A DNA stretch of 64,000 bases, taken from assembly GCF_003122365.1 (NCBI RefSeq), contig NZ_CP029254.1, positions 5,520,001-5,584,000 of the forward strand. Direction: 5' to 3'. The translations under genes and the position numbers were made by a program. Below the pieces are notes generated by a model. It was not told the origin of the DNA. It did not search any database and saw nothing but the letters and a program-made list of their open reading frames with translations. The DNA comes from Streptomyces spongiicola (GTDB lineage: Bacteria > Actinomycetota > Actinomycetes > Streptomycetales > Streptomycetaceae). Shown here in pieces: positions 42,381-49,963 of this stretch (positions are counted from its first letter, which is position 1; each line of letters begins with the position of its first letter).

Positions 42381-43379
42381 CTACGGCTTCGCGGAGCCGT
42401 AGTACCGCCGGGCGCCCTCGTGGAGCGGCAGCGGGTCCGTGTAGATCGCCGTTCGCAGGTCAACGAGCTGCGCCGGGTGCACCTGGCGGCCGATCCGGTC
42501 CCTGCTCCTGATCACGGTCCGGGTGAGCCGCTCGGTCAGCTCGGCATCCGCCCTGTCGGTCGTGACGAGCAGATTGGCCACGGCGACGGTCTGCACCGAG
42601 GACCTCGCCCCCATCCTGGGGTAGGCGTCGGACGGGATCACCGCCGAGTGGTAGTACCGCGTCGCGTCGCCGGTCGCGTGGACGCGGCCGATGAGGTCCT
42701 CTCCCACCGGGACCAGCCGTACCGGGAAGCGTTCCGACAGGTTGCGGATCGCACCGGTCGGCAGTCCGCCCGACCAGAAGAAGGCGTCCAGCTCGCCCCG
42801 TTCCAGCCGGCCGGGCACGGTGTCGATGCCGGCGGACACCGGGTCGACGTCCTGGTCGGCGTCCAGGCCCGCGGCCGTGAGAACCCGGTCCGCTATGAGT
42901 CGGACGCCGGATCCCGGATGTCCGACCCCCACGCGCTTGCCGCGCAGATCGGCCGGGGTCTCCACGGGAGAGCCCTGGGGCACGATCAGCTGCACGTAGT
43001 CGTCGTACAGCCGCGCGCAGCCGCGCAGGCGGTCGGCGCCCGGTCTGCCGTCGAGCCGGTACTTCGCCACCGCGTCGGCGGTCGCGACGGTGAAGTCGGC
43101 CTCACCGCTCACCACCCGCTCGAGGTTCTGCTGCGAGCCCTCGCTGGTTCTGAGGTCTATCGACACCCCCGGCAGATCGCGTGCCAGGGCGTCCTGGAGC
43201 AGGTCCCCGTACCGCTGGTACACACCGCTCTTCACCCCTGTGCTGAACGTGAGCCGGCCGCTCGGGCCGTCCCCGCCCGTCGGCAGCAGCCACCACAGCA
43301 GCAGTCCGCACACGACGGCCAGCGCCGCGGCGCCCTGCATGGCGCGGCGCCGTCCGGTCCGGGACGAGGCGGGGAGCAT
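42381..43379 (-). CDS. TAXI family TRAP-type solute-binding protein
   Basis: 332 aa. One N-terminal hydrophobic segment (about 14-33, no lipobox) is a signal or membrane anchor. The rest is a TAXI-type periplasmic binding domain: LTFSTGVKSGVYQRYGDLLQ at the start, VSGEADFTVATADAV, LRGKRVGVGHPGSGVR and ELDAFFWSGGLPTGAI. TAXI-TRAP binding proteins classically bind glutamate or other carboxylates. No TRAP membrane subunit (DctM-like) is encoded nearby, so it is an orphan. Next to gluRK on the opposite strand, it may present a ligand to a sensor or another transporter. Confidence 0.85.
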   Translation of the reverse strand: MLPASSRTGRRRAMQGAAALAVVCGLLLWWLLPTGGDGPSGRLTFSTGVKSGVYQRYGDLLQDALARDLPGVSIDLRTSEGSQQNLERVVSGEADFTVATADAVAKYRLDGRPGADRLRGCARLYDDYVQLIVPQGSPVETPADLRGKRVGVGHPGSGVRLIADRVLTAAGLDADQDVDPVSAGIDTVPGRLERGELDAFFWSGGLPTGAIRNLSERFPVRLVPVGEDLIGRVHATGDATRYYHSAVIPSDAYPRMGARSSVQTVAVANLLVTTDRADAELTERLTRTVIRSRDRIGRQVHPAQLVDLRTAIYTDPLPLHEGARRYYGSAKP

Positions 43380-43531
43380 GGCCGCGATCCTGCCAGCTCA
43401 CCCGCGGTGCTGGCCAGGCCCCGCCGTCCCGGCCCACCGGGGTACCTCTCCCCGCCGCGGCCGCTCTCCCGCTTCCCGCCCGGGAACGCGGGGGCGACGG
43501 GCGGCCCTCACCCCGTACCCTGGTGTGCGAG

Positions 43532-45022
43532 ATGAGCGCGAAGACTTACGAGGTGCGCACCTACGGGTGCCAGATGAACGTCCACGACTCCGAGCGGCTG
43601 TCCGGCCTGCTGGAGGACGCCGGCTATGTCCGGGCGCCCGAGGGCACGGGTGAGGGCGAGGCGGATGTCGTCGTCTTCAACACCTGCGCGGTCCGGGAGA
43701 ACGCCGACAACAGGCTGTACGGCAACCTCGGGCGGCTTGCGCCGATGAAGGCCCGGCGGCCGGGGATGCAGATCGCCGTCGGCGGCTGCCTGGCCCAGAA
43801 GGACCGCGACACCATCGTCACGAGGGCGCCGTGGGTCGACGTCGTCTTCGGCACGCACAACATCGGCAGGCTGCCCGTGCTGCTGGAGCGTGCCCGCGTC
43901 CGGGAAGAGGCGCAGGTCGAGATCGCCGAGTCGCTGGAGGCCTTCCCCTCCACGCTGCCGACGCGCCGCGAGAGCGCTTACGCGGCCTGGGTTTCCATCT
44001 CCGTCGGATGCAACAACACCTGCACCTTCTGCATCGTGCCCGCGCTGCGCGGCAAGGAGAAGGACCGCCGCCCGGGCGACATCCTCGCCGAGGTCGAGGC
44101 GCTGGTCTCCGAGGGCGTCTCGGAGATCACCCTGCTCGGCCAGAACGTCAACGCGTACGGTTCCGACATCGGCGACCGCGAGGCGTTCTCCAAGCTGCTG
44201 CGCGCCTGCGGAGGGATCGAGGGACTGGAGCGCGTCCGCTTCACCTCCCCGCACCCGCGCGACTTCACGGACGACGTGATCGCCGCGATGGCCGATACCC
44301 CCAACGTGATGCCGCAACTTCACATGCCGCTTCAGTCCGGCTCGGACACGGTGCTCAAGGCGATGCGCCGCTCCTACCGGCAGGAGCGCTACCTCGGCAT
44401 CATCGAGAAGGTCCGCGCCGCGATCCCGCACGCCGCCATCTCCACCGACATCATCGTGGGCTTCCCCGGCGAGACCGAGGAGGACTTCGAGGAGACCCTG
44501 CACGTCGTCCGCGAAGCCCGCTTCGCCCAGGCCTTCACCTTCCAGTACTCCAAGCGTCCCGGGACCCCGGCCGCCGAGATGGGCGGGCAGATTCCGAAGG
44601 AGGTCGTCCAGGCGCGCTACGAACGGCTGGTTGCCCTCCAGGAGGAGATCTCCTGGGCGGAGAACGGGAAGCAGGTCGGCCGGGTCCTGGAGGTCATGGC
44701 GGCCGAGGGCGAGGGACGCAAGGACGGAGCCACGCACCGGCTGTCGGGCCGCGCGCCCGACAACCGCCTGGTGCACTTCACCAAGCCCGCCCAGGAGGTG
44801 CGACCGGGCGACGTCGTGACCGTCGCGATCACCTACGCGGCCCCGCACCACCTGCTGGCCGAGGGCGACGCGATCTCCGTGCGCCGTACCCGGGCCGGCG
44901 ACGCCTGGGAGAAGCGGCACGCGGACCCGCAGCGGCCCGCGGGCGTGATGCTCGGGCTGCCGGCGGTCGGGGTCCCCGCCCCGCTGCCCGCCCCGGCGGG
45001 CGGCTGCTCGGCGGTGGGCTGA
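43532..45022 (+). CDS. miaB: tRNA-2-methylthio-N6-dimethylallyladenosine synthase MiaB
   Basis: 496 aa. UPF0004 domain cysteines Cys13 (RTYGCQMN), Cys52 (NTCAVREN) and Cys86 (GGCLAQK); radical-SAM motif Cys160, Cys164, Cys167 (CNNTCTFC); C-terminal TRAM (about 375-450) and a Pro/Ala-rich tail. It adds the methylthio group to i6A37 made by MiaA, encoded at 47147. ATG 43532 preferred; an in-frame GTG at 43523 just after a TACCCT hexamer (43516-43521) is an alternative. Confidence 0.94.
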   Translation: MSAKTYEVRTYGCQMNVHDSERLSGLLEDAGYVRAPEGTGEGEADVVVFNTCAVRENADNRLYGNLGRLAPMKARRPGMQIAVGGCLAQKDRDTIVTRAPWVDVVFGTHNIGRLPVLLERARVREEAQVEIAESLEAFPSTLPTRRESAYAAWVSISVGCNNTCTFCIVPALRGKEKDRRPGDILAEVEALVSEGVSEITLLGQNVNAYGSDIGDREAFSKLLRACGGIEGLERVRFTSPHPRDFTDDVIAAMADTPNVMPQLHMPLQSGSDTVLKAMRRSYRQERYLGIIEKVRAAIPHAAISTDIIVGFPGETEEDFEETLHVVREARFAQAFTFQYSKRPGTPAAEMGGQIPKEVVQARYERLVALQEEISWAENGKQVGRVLEVMAAEGEGRKDGATHRLSGRAPDNRLVHFTKPAQEVRPGDVVTVAITYAAPHHLLAEGDAISVRRTRAGDAWEKRHADPQRPAGVMLGLPAVGVPAPLPAPAGGCSAVG

Positions 45023-45275
45023 CCCGCCGCGCGGGGGCCGCCGCCACGCGGTGCCGACGGGGCGGGCCGGTGCGGCCTCCGGCCCCGGTGCGGGTGTCCG
45101 CCGGGGCGCCTGCGATGAGTGCGGTGTCCTTCGGGTGTCCGCCGGGGTGCCTGTGATCCGCGCGGCTTTCCTGCCCGGGTGCACGTGCCCGTCGCCGGTC
45201 CGGTGATCCGCACCGGCCCGTGGGCCCCGTGCGGGTGTCCGCCGGGGCGGCCGGGACCCGCACGGGACGGCCCCT
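45023..45275. other. Spacer after miaB with three dispersed copies of a 14-bp motif
   Basis: A 253-bp stretch with 'ggtgtccgccgggg' repeated at about 45087, 45134 and 45234, embedded in related GC-rich sequence. No gene seen. The copies may come from duplication or be remnants of a tandem repeat. Confidence 0.55.
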
Positions 45276-45281
45276 TAGGCT
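45276..45281 (+). promoter_or_regulatory. -10 element of the extradiol-dioxygenase-like gene
   Basis: TAGGCT ends 6 nt before the ATG at 45288 with no Shine-Dalgarno sequence. Confidence 0.6.
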
Positions 45282-45287
45282 GCGATC

Positions 45288-46004
45288 ATGCTTGTCGCCG
45301 CCGCCGTCTGCCCCAGCCCTCCGCTCCTGGTGCCCGATGTGGCCGCCGGCGCCGCACCCGAACTCGACACGACCCGTACCGCCTGCGCCGAGGCGCTGGG
45401 CGTGCTGGCCGTGTCGCGTCCCGAGGTGCTGGTCGTGGTGGGGCCCGCCCGGCCGGGTGAGCGGCCGGGGCACCACGCCCGGGGGACACCCGGATCCTTC
45501 GAGGGCTTCGGCGTGCCCACCCGGGTGCGCCTCGGCGCGCCGGAGGGGCCGCCGCCGGAGGGGAGCCTGCCTGCGGCACTGGCTGTCGGAGCCTGGCTCC
45601 TGGAGCGGGCGCACTGGTCATCCGCGCCGGTGGAGGGTCTCGCCGTGGGCACCGGACTGGCGGCCGGGCGCTGCATGGAGACCGGACGCGGTCTCGCCGG
45701 GCGGGCCCGGCGGGTCGCGCTGCTCGTGATGGGCGACGGCAGCGCCTGCCGCAGCCGGAAGGCTCCCCGTTACCTGGACGAGCGGGCGGCGCCCTTCGAC
45801 GCGGCGGCCGCCCGGGCGCTCGGCACCGCCGACACCGAGGGTCTCGCCGCCCTCGACGAGGCACTGGCCCGCGAGCTGGGGGCGGCGGGCCGCGCACCCT
45901 GGCAGGTGCTCGCGGGCGCGGCCGAGGGCGCCCGCCTCAACGGGCGGCTTCTCCACGAGGACGCCCCGTACGGCGTCGGGTACTTCGTGGCGGCCTGGTC
46001 CTGA
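45288..46004 (+). CDS. Class III extradiol dioxygenase subunit B-like protein
   Basis: 238 aa, soluble. Starts MLVAAAVCPSPPLLVPDV and contains VALLVMGDGSACRSRKAPRYLD and APYGVGYFVAAW, features of the LigB-like domain proteins found next to miaB/miaA in actinobacteria. The iron-binding His/Glu set of true extradiol dioxygenases is not clearly complete, so catalytic ring cleavage is doubtful. Function unknown; the synteny suggests a housekeeping role. Confidence 0.75.
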   Translation: MLVAAAVCPSPPLLVPDVAAGAAPELDTTRTACAEALGVLAVSRPEVLVVVGPARPGERPGHHARGTPGSFEGFGVPTRVRLGAPEGPPPEGSLPAALAVGAWLLERAHWSSAPVEGLAVGTGLAAGRCMETGRGLAGRARRVALLVMGDGSACRSRKAPRYLDERAAPFDAAAARALGTADTEGLAALDEALARELGAAGRAPWQVLAGAAEGARLNGRLLHEDAPYGVGYFVAAWS

Positions 46005-46050
46005 CCCCGAGCCGCCGGTGCCAGTGGGCCCGGCCCACGAGCACCGGCGG

Positions 46051-46165
46051 CTCGGGTACGCGTCGCTCGGGTACGCGTCGCTCGGGTACGCGTCGCTCGG
46101 GTACGCGTCGCTCGGGTACGCGTCGCTCGGGTACGCGTCGCTCGGGTACGCGTCGCTCGGGTACG
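46051..46165. repeat. 15-bp tandem repeat (about 7.7 copies)
   Basis: Seven perfect copies of 'ctcgggtacgcgtcg' plus a 10-bp partial copy. Each unit contains GTAC and ACGCGT palindromes. As 15 is a multiple of three, all frames stay open and create spurious repeat ORFs (GYASL on +). Perfect copies suggest recent expansion. Confidence 0.97.
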
Positions 46166-46189
46166 GACGGCACAGCGCCTGCCCCGCCC

Positions 46190-46229
46190 GGCCGTCGGCC
46201 GCGGAGCACGGGCTCCGCGGCCGACGGCC
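46190..46229. terminator. Bidirectional terminator between convergent genes
   Basis: A perfect 18-bp stem (GGCCGTCGGCCGCGGAGC and its complement) with loop ACGG lies between the extradiol-like gene (+) and the antitoxin-like gene (-), 9 nt beyond the latter's stop. Confidence 0.88.
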
Positions 46230-46238
46230 GGAGTGCTC

Positions 46239-46496
46239 TCAGGAAGCCGGCGGCGGGGTGCCCTCACCGCCCTTCCGGGGCCCGTCGTCCTTGCGGGCGA
46301 GGCGGTCCCAGGCCTCCTTGGCCTTGCCGGTACCCGACTCGATCCTGTCGCTGTACTTGCCCTTGGTCCGCTGGTCGACCGTCCGTGCGGCCTTGTCCAA
46401 ACCGTGCTCGACCCTGTGCCCGTGCTGGTGGGCGAGGTCGGCGAACTTCTCCCTGGCGGGCGCGAGCCTGGCCTTCAGCGCCTCCATGATGCCCAT
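46239..46496 (-). CDS. MT0933-type antitoxin family small protein
   Basis: 85 aa, charged, helical, starting MGIMEALKARLAPAREKFADLAHQHGHRVEHGLDKAARTVDQRTKG. The KYSDRIESGTGKAKEAWDRL region is the MT0933-like antitoxin family pattern (Rv0909 relatives). GAAGGTGG precedes the ATG. No partner toxin gene is visible beside it, and many Streptomyces members are solitary. Function inferred from family only. Confidence 0.7.
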   Translation of the reverse strand: MGIMEALKARLAPAREKFADLAHQHGHRVEHGLDKAARTVDQRTKGKYSDRIESGTGKAKEAWDRLARKDDGPRKGGEGTPPPAS

Positions 46497-46519
46497 GGGC
46501 CACCTTCGCTCATCCGGAT

Positions 46520-46963
46520 CTACTGCCGGGCGCCTTGCCCGGCTCCGTTGTCCGCGGCCTCGCCGACGGACTGCTGCTTCGGGATCTCGACCTGCTCCGC
46601 CCCGGCGGCCCCGGCGGGGTCCGACGGCCCGGTTCCGCCGGCCGCCGCGGAGGCCGCCGGGGTCTCTCCCGCAGCGGACCCGGTGCGGTCCCCGGTGCCG
46701 CTGCCGCTTCCGTCCTCTCTGCTCTCTCCGCTCTCTCCGCCGTCGGCGCAGCGGACGGACTCGTCCGCGGACGCCTCCACCGGCTCCTTCGCCCCAAGGG
46801 CGTCCCGGGCGGGTCCCCCGTCGGTGCCGCTCCCGGTGTCACTCTCTGCGCCGCCCTCTGCGCCGCTCCCGAGGCCGTCCGTCGCACGACCGGCCGCGCG
46901 CTCCTCCACCGACGCCTCCACGGCCCCTTTGGCTTTCCGGCGAAACCTTGCAAAAACGCCCAT
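46520..46963 (-). CDS. Hypothetical Gly/Ser/Ala-rich acidic protein
   Basis: 147 aa. A short conserved-looking basic N-terminus (MGVFARFRRKAKGAVEASVEE) precedes about 120 residues of low-complexity acidic Gly/Ser/Ala/Asp sequence, so it is probably disordered. GGAG lies 5 nt before ATG 46963. It is 23 bp upstream of the antitoxin-like gene on the same strand and probably co-transcribed. The N-terminus resembles other short proteins of this neighbourhood in Streptomyces; no function can be given. Confidence 0.6.
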   Translation of the reverse strand: MGVFARFRRKAKGAVEASVEERAAGRATDGLGSGAEGGAESDTGSGTDGGPARDALGAKEPVEASADESVRCADGGESGESREDGSGSGTGDRTGSAAGETPAASAAAGGTGPSDPAGAAGAEQVEIPKQQSVGEAADNGAGQGARQ

Positions 46964-47134
46964 ATTCACTCCAAAGACTAACTCGTGTGGGCGAAGTTCC
47001 GCTCCGCCCGGAGCGGCCCGCGGCCTCGCCCCGAAGGCGCCGGTCCAGCGACCGGCGCCGGGAACCTCGCATCAGGCAACGACCCCGCCCGGGCCCCGTC
47101 ACGTAGCTCGTTCGGGGACGGCCGGGTCGTTTGC

Positions 47135-47140
47135 GAGACT
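47135..47140 (+). promoter_or_regulatory. -10 element of miaA
   Basis: GAGACT ends 6 nt before the GTG at 47147, identical in hexamer and spacing to the AI-2E gene at 30188. Confidence 0.5.
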
Positions 47141-47146
47141 GGGGCG

Positions 47147-48085
47147 GTGAGAAGCGCAGCCCCCGCACCGCGGGTCATCGCCGTCGTCGGCCCCACCGCG
47201 GCCGGCAAGTCCGATCTGGCCGTCCACCTGGCCCGGCAACTCGGCGGCGAGGTCGTCAACGCCGACTCGATGCAGCTGTACCGCGGTATGGACATCGGCA
47301 CCGCGAAGCTGACCGAGGAGGAGCGCGGCGGGGTTCCGCACCACCTGCTCGACATCTGGGACGTCACCGAGGCGGCGAGCGTCGCCGAGTACCAGCGGCT
47401 GGCGCGTGCGGAGATCGACCGGTTGCTCGCCCGGGGCCGCACTCCCGTCCTCGTCGGAGGATCGGGGCTCTATGTGCGCGGAGCGATCGACGCGCTGGAG
47501 TTCCCCGGCACCGACCCCGAGGTCCGTTCCCGGCTCGAGGCGGAGTTGGCGGAGCGCGGCTCGGGGGTGCTGCATGTCCGCCTGGCGGCCGCCGACCCGG
47601 ACGCCGCCCTCGCGATCCTCCCCAGCAACGGCCGCCGGATCGTCCGGGCCCTGGAGGTGATCGAGATCACCGGGAGGCCCTTCACCGCCAACCTGCCGGG
47701 CCACGATGCCGTGTACGACACCCTGCAGATCGGTGTCGACGTCGTCCGCCCCGAACTCGACGAGCGCATCGCGCTGCGCGTGGACCGCATGTGGGACACG
47801 GGTCTCGTCGACGAGGTGCGGACGCTGGAGGCACGGGGACTGCGCGCCGGGCGCACCGCCTCGCGCGCACTCGGCTACCAGCAGGTGCTCTCGGCGCTCG
47901 CCGGGGAGTGCACCGAGGAGGAGGCGCGCACCGAGACCGTACGCGCCACCAAGCGTTTCGCGCGCCGCCAGGACTCCTGGTTCCGGCGTGATCCGCGTGT
48001 GCACTGGCTGAGCGGCGCAGCCGCGGACCGCGAGGAACTTCCGGGCCGTGCTCTCTCGTTGGTCGAACGAGCGGTTACAGCCTGA
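47147..48085 (+). CDS. miaA: tRNA dimethylallyltransferase MiaA
   Basis: 312 aa, usual length. P-loop GPTAAGKS (15-22), DSMQLYRGMDIGTAKLT, VGGSGLYVRG and the SRALGYQQ motif are all present. It transfers dimethylallyl to A37 of tRNAs reading UNN codons; MiaB then methylthiolates it. GTG chosen because it starts just before the P-loop strand and has a -10 hexamer 6 nt upstream; the extra upstream in-frame sequence is not conserved-looking. Confidence 0.94.
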   Translation: MRSAAPAPRVIAVVGPTAAGKSDLAVHLARQLGGEVVNADSMQLYRGMDIGTAKLTEEERGGVPHHLLDIWDVTEAASVAEYQRLARAEIDRLLARGRTPVLVGGSGLYVRGAIDALEFPGTDPEVRSRLEAELAERGSGVLHVRLAAADPDAALAILPSNGRRIVRALEVIEITGRPFTANLPGHDAVYDTLQIGVDVVRPELDERIALRVDRMWDTGLVDEVRTLEARGLRAGRTASRALGYQQVLSALAGECTEEEARTETVRATKRFARRQDSWFRRDPRVHWLSGAAADREELPGRALSLVERAVTA

Positions 48086-48184
48086 TCACGTGATGGCATC
48101 GGGACGCCATGGCCGTCAATCCGGCGCCTCGGGCCGTGCCATCATCGAGCATCGATCGACTGGTGGTCCGAGTTGGGAGGGCGC

Positions 48185-48649
48185 GTGGCGATGGAGGCCG
48201 GCCCTCGCGACAGAGAACAGCAGGCACGGGACGACCTGCCCCGTCTGAGTCCCGACGGCCCGGACGAGACCGTGGACCTGCTCTCGGGCGACTCGGGCGC
48301 CGACGGCGCGGTCGAGGTCGAGGTGGAGCTGCGCCCGCCGCGGCGGCTCAGGATCTGGCAGCTCGCACCCATCGTGGGTCTCGCCGCCGTCGGCTCGCTG
48401 ATGTTCGCGTTCCCGCTCGCGTTCGGCTCCGGGGACGGCGGCGCGGTGGTCGCCATGCTCGGCCTCCTGATCAGCTGCTGCGCCGCGGGCTGGGGCATGA
48501 TGGCCGCCCGCCGTGTCGGCCACACCTGGCCGGGCCTGCCCGAGCGGAGTTCCGGTGACCGCCCGGACTGGCGTGTGATCGCCCTGTACGTCGTGGTGGC
48601 GGCGGTCCTCGTCGCCCTCGCCGTGTGGCGCGTGGCCCGGCTCCGCTGA
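48185..48649 (+). CDS. Hypothetical membrane protein
   Basis: 154 aa. Acidic N-terminal half, then three hydrophobic helices (about 63-80, 85-103, 132-150), with a Trp/Pro-rich loop before the last. No family recognised. GGGAGGG lies 3 nt before GTG 48185 and 9 nt before ATG 48191, so either may be used. Between miaA and dapF in the same direction. Confidence 0.7.
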   Translation: MAMEAGPRDREQQARDDLPRLSPDGPDETVDLLSGDSGADGAVEVEVELRPPRRLRIWQLAPIVGLAAVGSLMFAFPLAFGSGDGGAVVAMLGLLISCCAAGWGMMAARRVGHTWPGLPERSSGDRPDWRVIALYVVVAAVLVALAVWRVARLR

Positions 48650-48666
48650 GCGCCCGGCAGGCCCCG

Positions 48667-48672
48667 TACCAT
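48667..48672 (+). promoter_or_regulatory. -10 element of dapF
   Basis: TACCAT ends 6 nt before the GTG at 48679, with no Shine-Dalgarno sequence. Confidence 0.6.
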
Positions 48673-48678
48673 GGTCCG

Positions 48679-49626
48679 GTGACCAGCGCCGCGACCCCTG
48701 CCACCCAGCCGCTCTCGCCGATCGCCTTCCTCAAGGGCCACGGGACCGAGAACGACTTCGTGATCGTCCCGGACCCGGGCAACGAACTCCGGCTGCCAGC
48801 GTCCGCGGTCGCGGCGCTCTGCGACCGCCGGGCGGGCATCGGCGGAGACGGGCTGCTGCACGTGGTGCGCTCCGCGGCGCATCCGGAGGCCCGCTCCATG
48901 GCCGGGGAGGCCGAGTGGTTCATGGACTACCGCAACGCGGACGGTTCGATCGCCGAGATGTGCGGCAACGGAGTGCGGGTCTTCGCCCGCTACCTGCAGC
49001 GCGCCGGCCTCGTCGACGCGGGTGATCTCGTGGTGGCCACCCGGGGCGGCGTCAAGCGCGTGCACATCGGCGAGGCCGGCAAGGACGGCAGGGCCGTCAA
49101 GGGCGGCAAGGGCGGCGAGGACTGCGAAGAAGGGCACATCACCGTCGCCATGGGCCGGGCCCTGCTCCCCGAGGCCGGTGCCACCGTCACCGTCGACGGC
49201 CGCAGCTGGTCCGCCCGCAACGTGAACATGGGCAATCCGCACGCGGTCGTGTTCGTCGAGGACCTGGACCACGCGGGCGACCTGCACTCCGCCCCGCCGT
49301 TCACCCCGCCCTCGGTGTACCCGGACGGGGTGAACGTCGAGTTCGCCGCCGACCGCGGTGCGCGCCACCTGGCCGTGCGGGTGCACGAGCGGGGCTCCGG
49401 CGAGACCCGCTCGTGCGGCACCGGTGCCTGTGCCGTCGCCGTCGCGGCGGCGCGCAGGGACGGCGCGGACCCGGCCGTGACCGGCGCCCCCGTGACCTAT
49501 CTGGTGGACCTTCCGGGCGGGCGGCTGGCGGTCACCGAGCATCCGGACGGCGAGATCGAGATGACCGGCCCCGCGGTCATCGTCGCCGAAGGCCGTATCG
49601 ACCCCGCCTGGCTCGCGGCTGTCTGA
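48679..49626 (+). CDS. dapF: Diaminopimelate epimerase DapF
   Basis: 315 aa, PLP-independent. The two catalytic cysteines are Cys95 (AEMCGNGVRVFARY) and Cys246 (ETRSCGTGACAVAVAA). It converts LL- to meso-diaminopimelate. Streptomyces peptidoglycan mainly uses LL-DAP, so here it chiefly feeds lysine synthesis. A Lys/Gly/Glu-rich insert (about 131-152) extends the middle beyond many homologues. GTG start from a leaderless promoter. Confidence 0.95.
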   Translation: MTSAATPATQPLSPIAFLKGHGTENDFVIVPDPGNELRLPASAVAALCDRRAGIGGDGLLHVVRSAAHPEARSMAGEAEWFMDYRNADGSIAEMCGNGVRVFARYLQRAGLVDAGDLVVATRGGVKRVHIGEAGKDGRAVKGGKGGEDCEEGHITVAMGRALLPEAGATVTVDGRSWSARNVNMGNPHAVVFVEDLDHAGDLHSAPPFTPPSVYPDGVNVEFAADRGARHLAVRVHERGSGETRSCGTGACAVAVAAARRDGADPAVTGAPVTYLVDLPGGRLAVTEHPDGEIEMTGPAVIVAEGRIDPAWLAAV

Positions 49627-49963
49627 CCGGTCCGCGGCTGTGTGACCGGTCCGCGGCCGTCCGCGCCCCCCGGTTCCGCTCGCGGCCCGCGGTGCGCGCC
49701 CGTTCGCACCTTCTGAGCACGCCGGTGCCCGCCGGTGCACGCCGGTGCCCGCCGGTGCACGCCGGTGCACGCCGATGTACGCCCAAGCACGCCGACACGT
49801 CTCCGGGAGCGGCCGTCGCCGGATCCATCGCTCGAATGGGTGATCCGATTCACGCTCGGCGAGAGGTGAACTCGGCCACGTGGTGGGCTCGGTAGCATCA
49901 AGCACCGGCAGGGAGGGCACGCCTGCTCCACCCACCGCCGGTCGACGCCGCCGGAGGTGCCCC
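49627..49963. repeat. dapF-rsh spacer with 10-bp tandem repeats
   Basis: 337 bp without a gene. Near 49624-49662 a 15- to 17-bp segment around 'tgaccggtccgcggc' occurs twice. From about 49720 to 49800 lie eight units of a 10-bp repeat based on 'cgccggtgca', degenerate at the right end. The promoter of the downstream ppGpp enzyme should lie between the repeat and 49964. Confidence 0.8.

Noticed and set aside
46051..46165. Possible CRISPR array
   Set aside because: Units are directly adjacent with no unique spacers, and no cas genes are present. The same holds for the repeats at 49720, 58322 and 60696.
46018..47106. A plus-strand frame coding repeated GYASL pentapeptides
   Set aside because: The repeat is an artefact of a 15-bp intergenic array staying open in all frames. 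The rest is Arg/Pro-rich and antisense to two better-supported genes.
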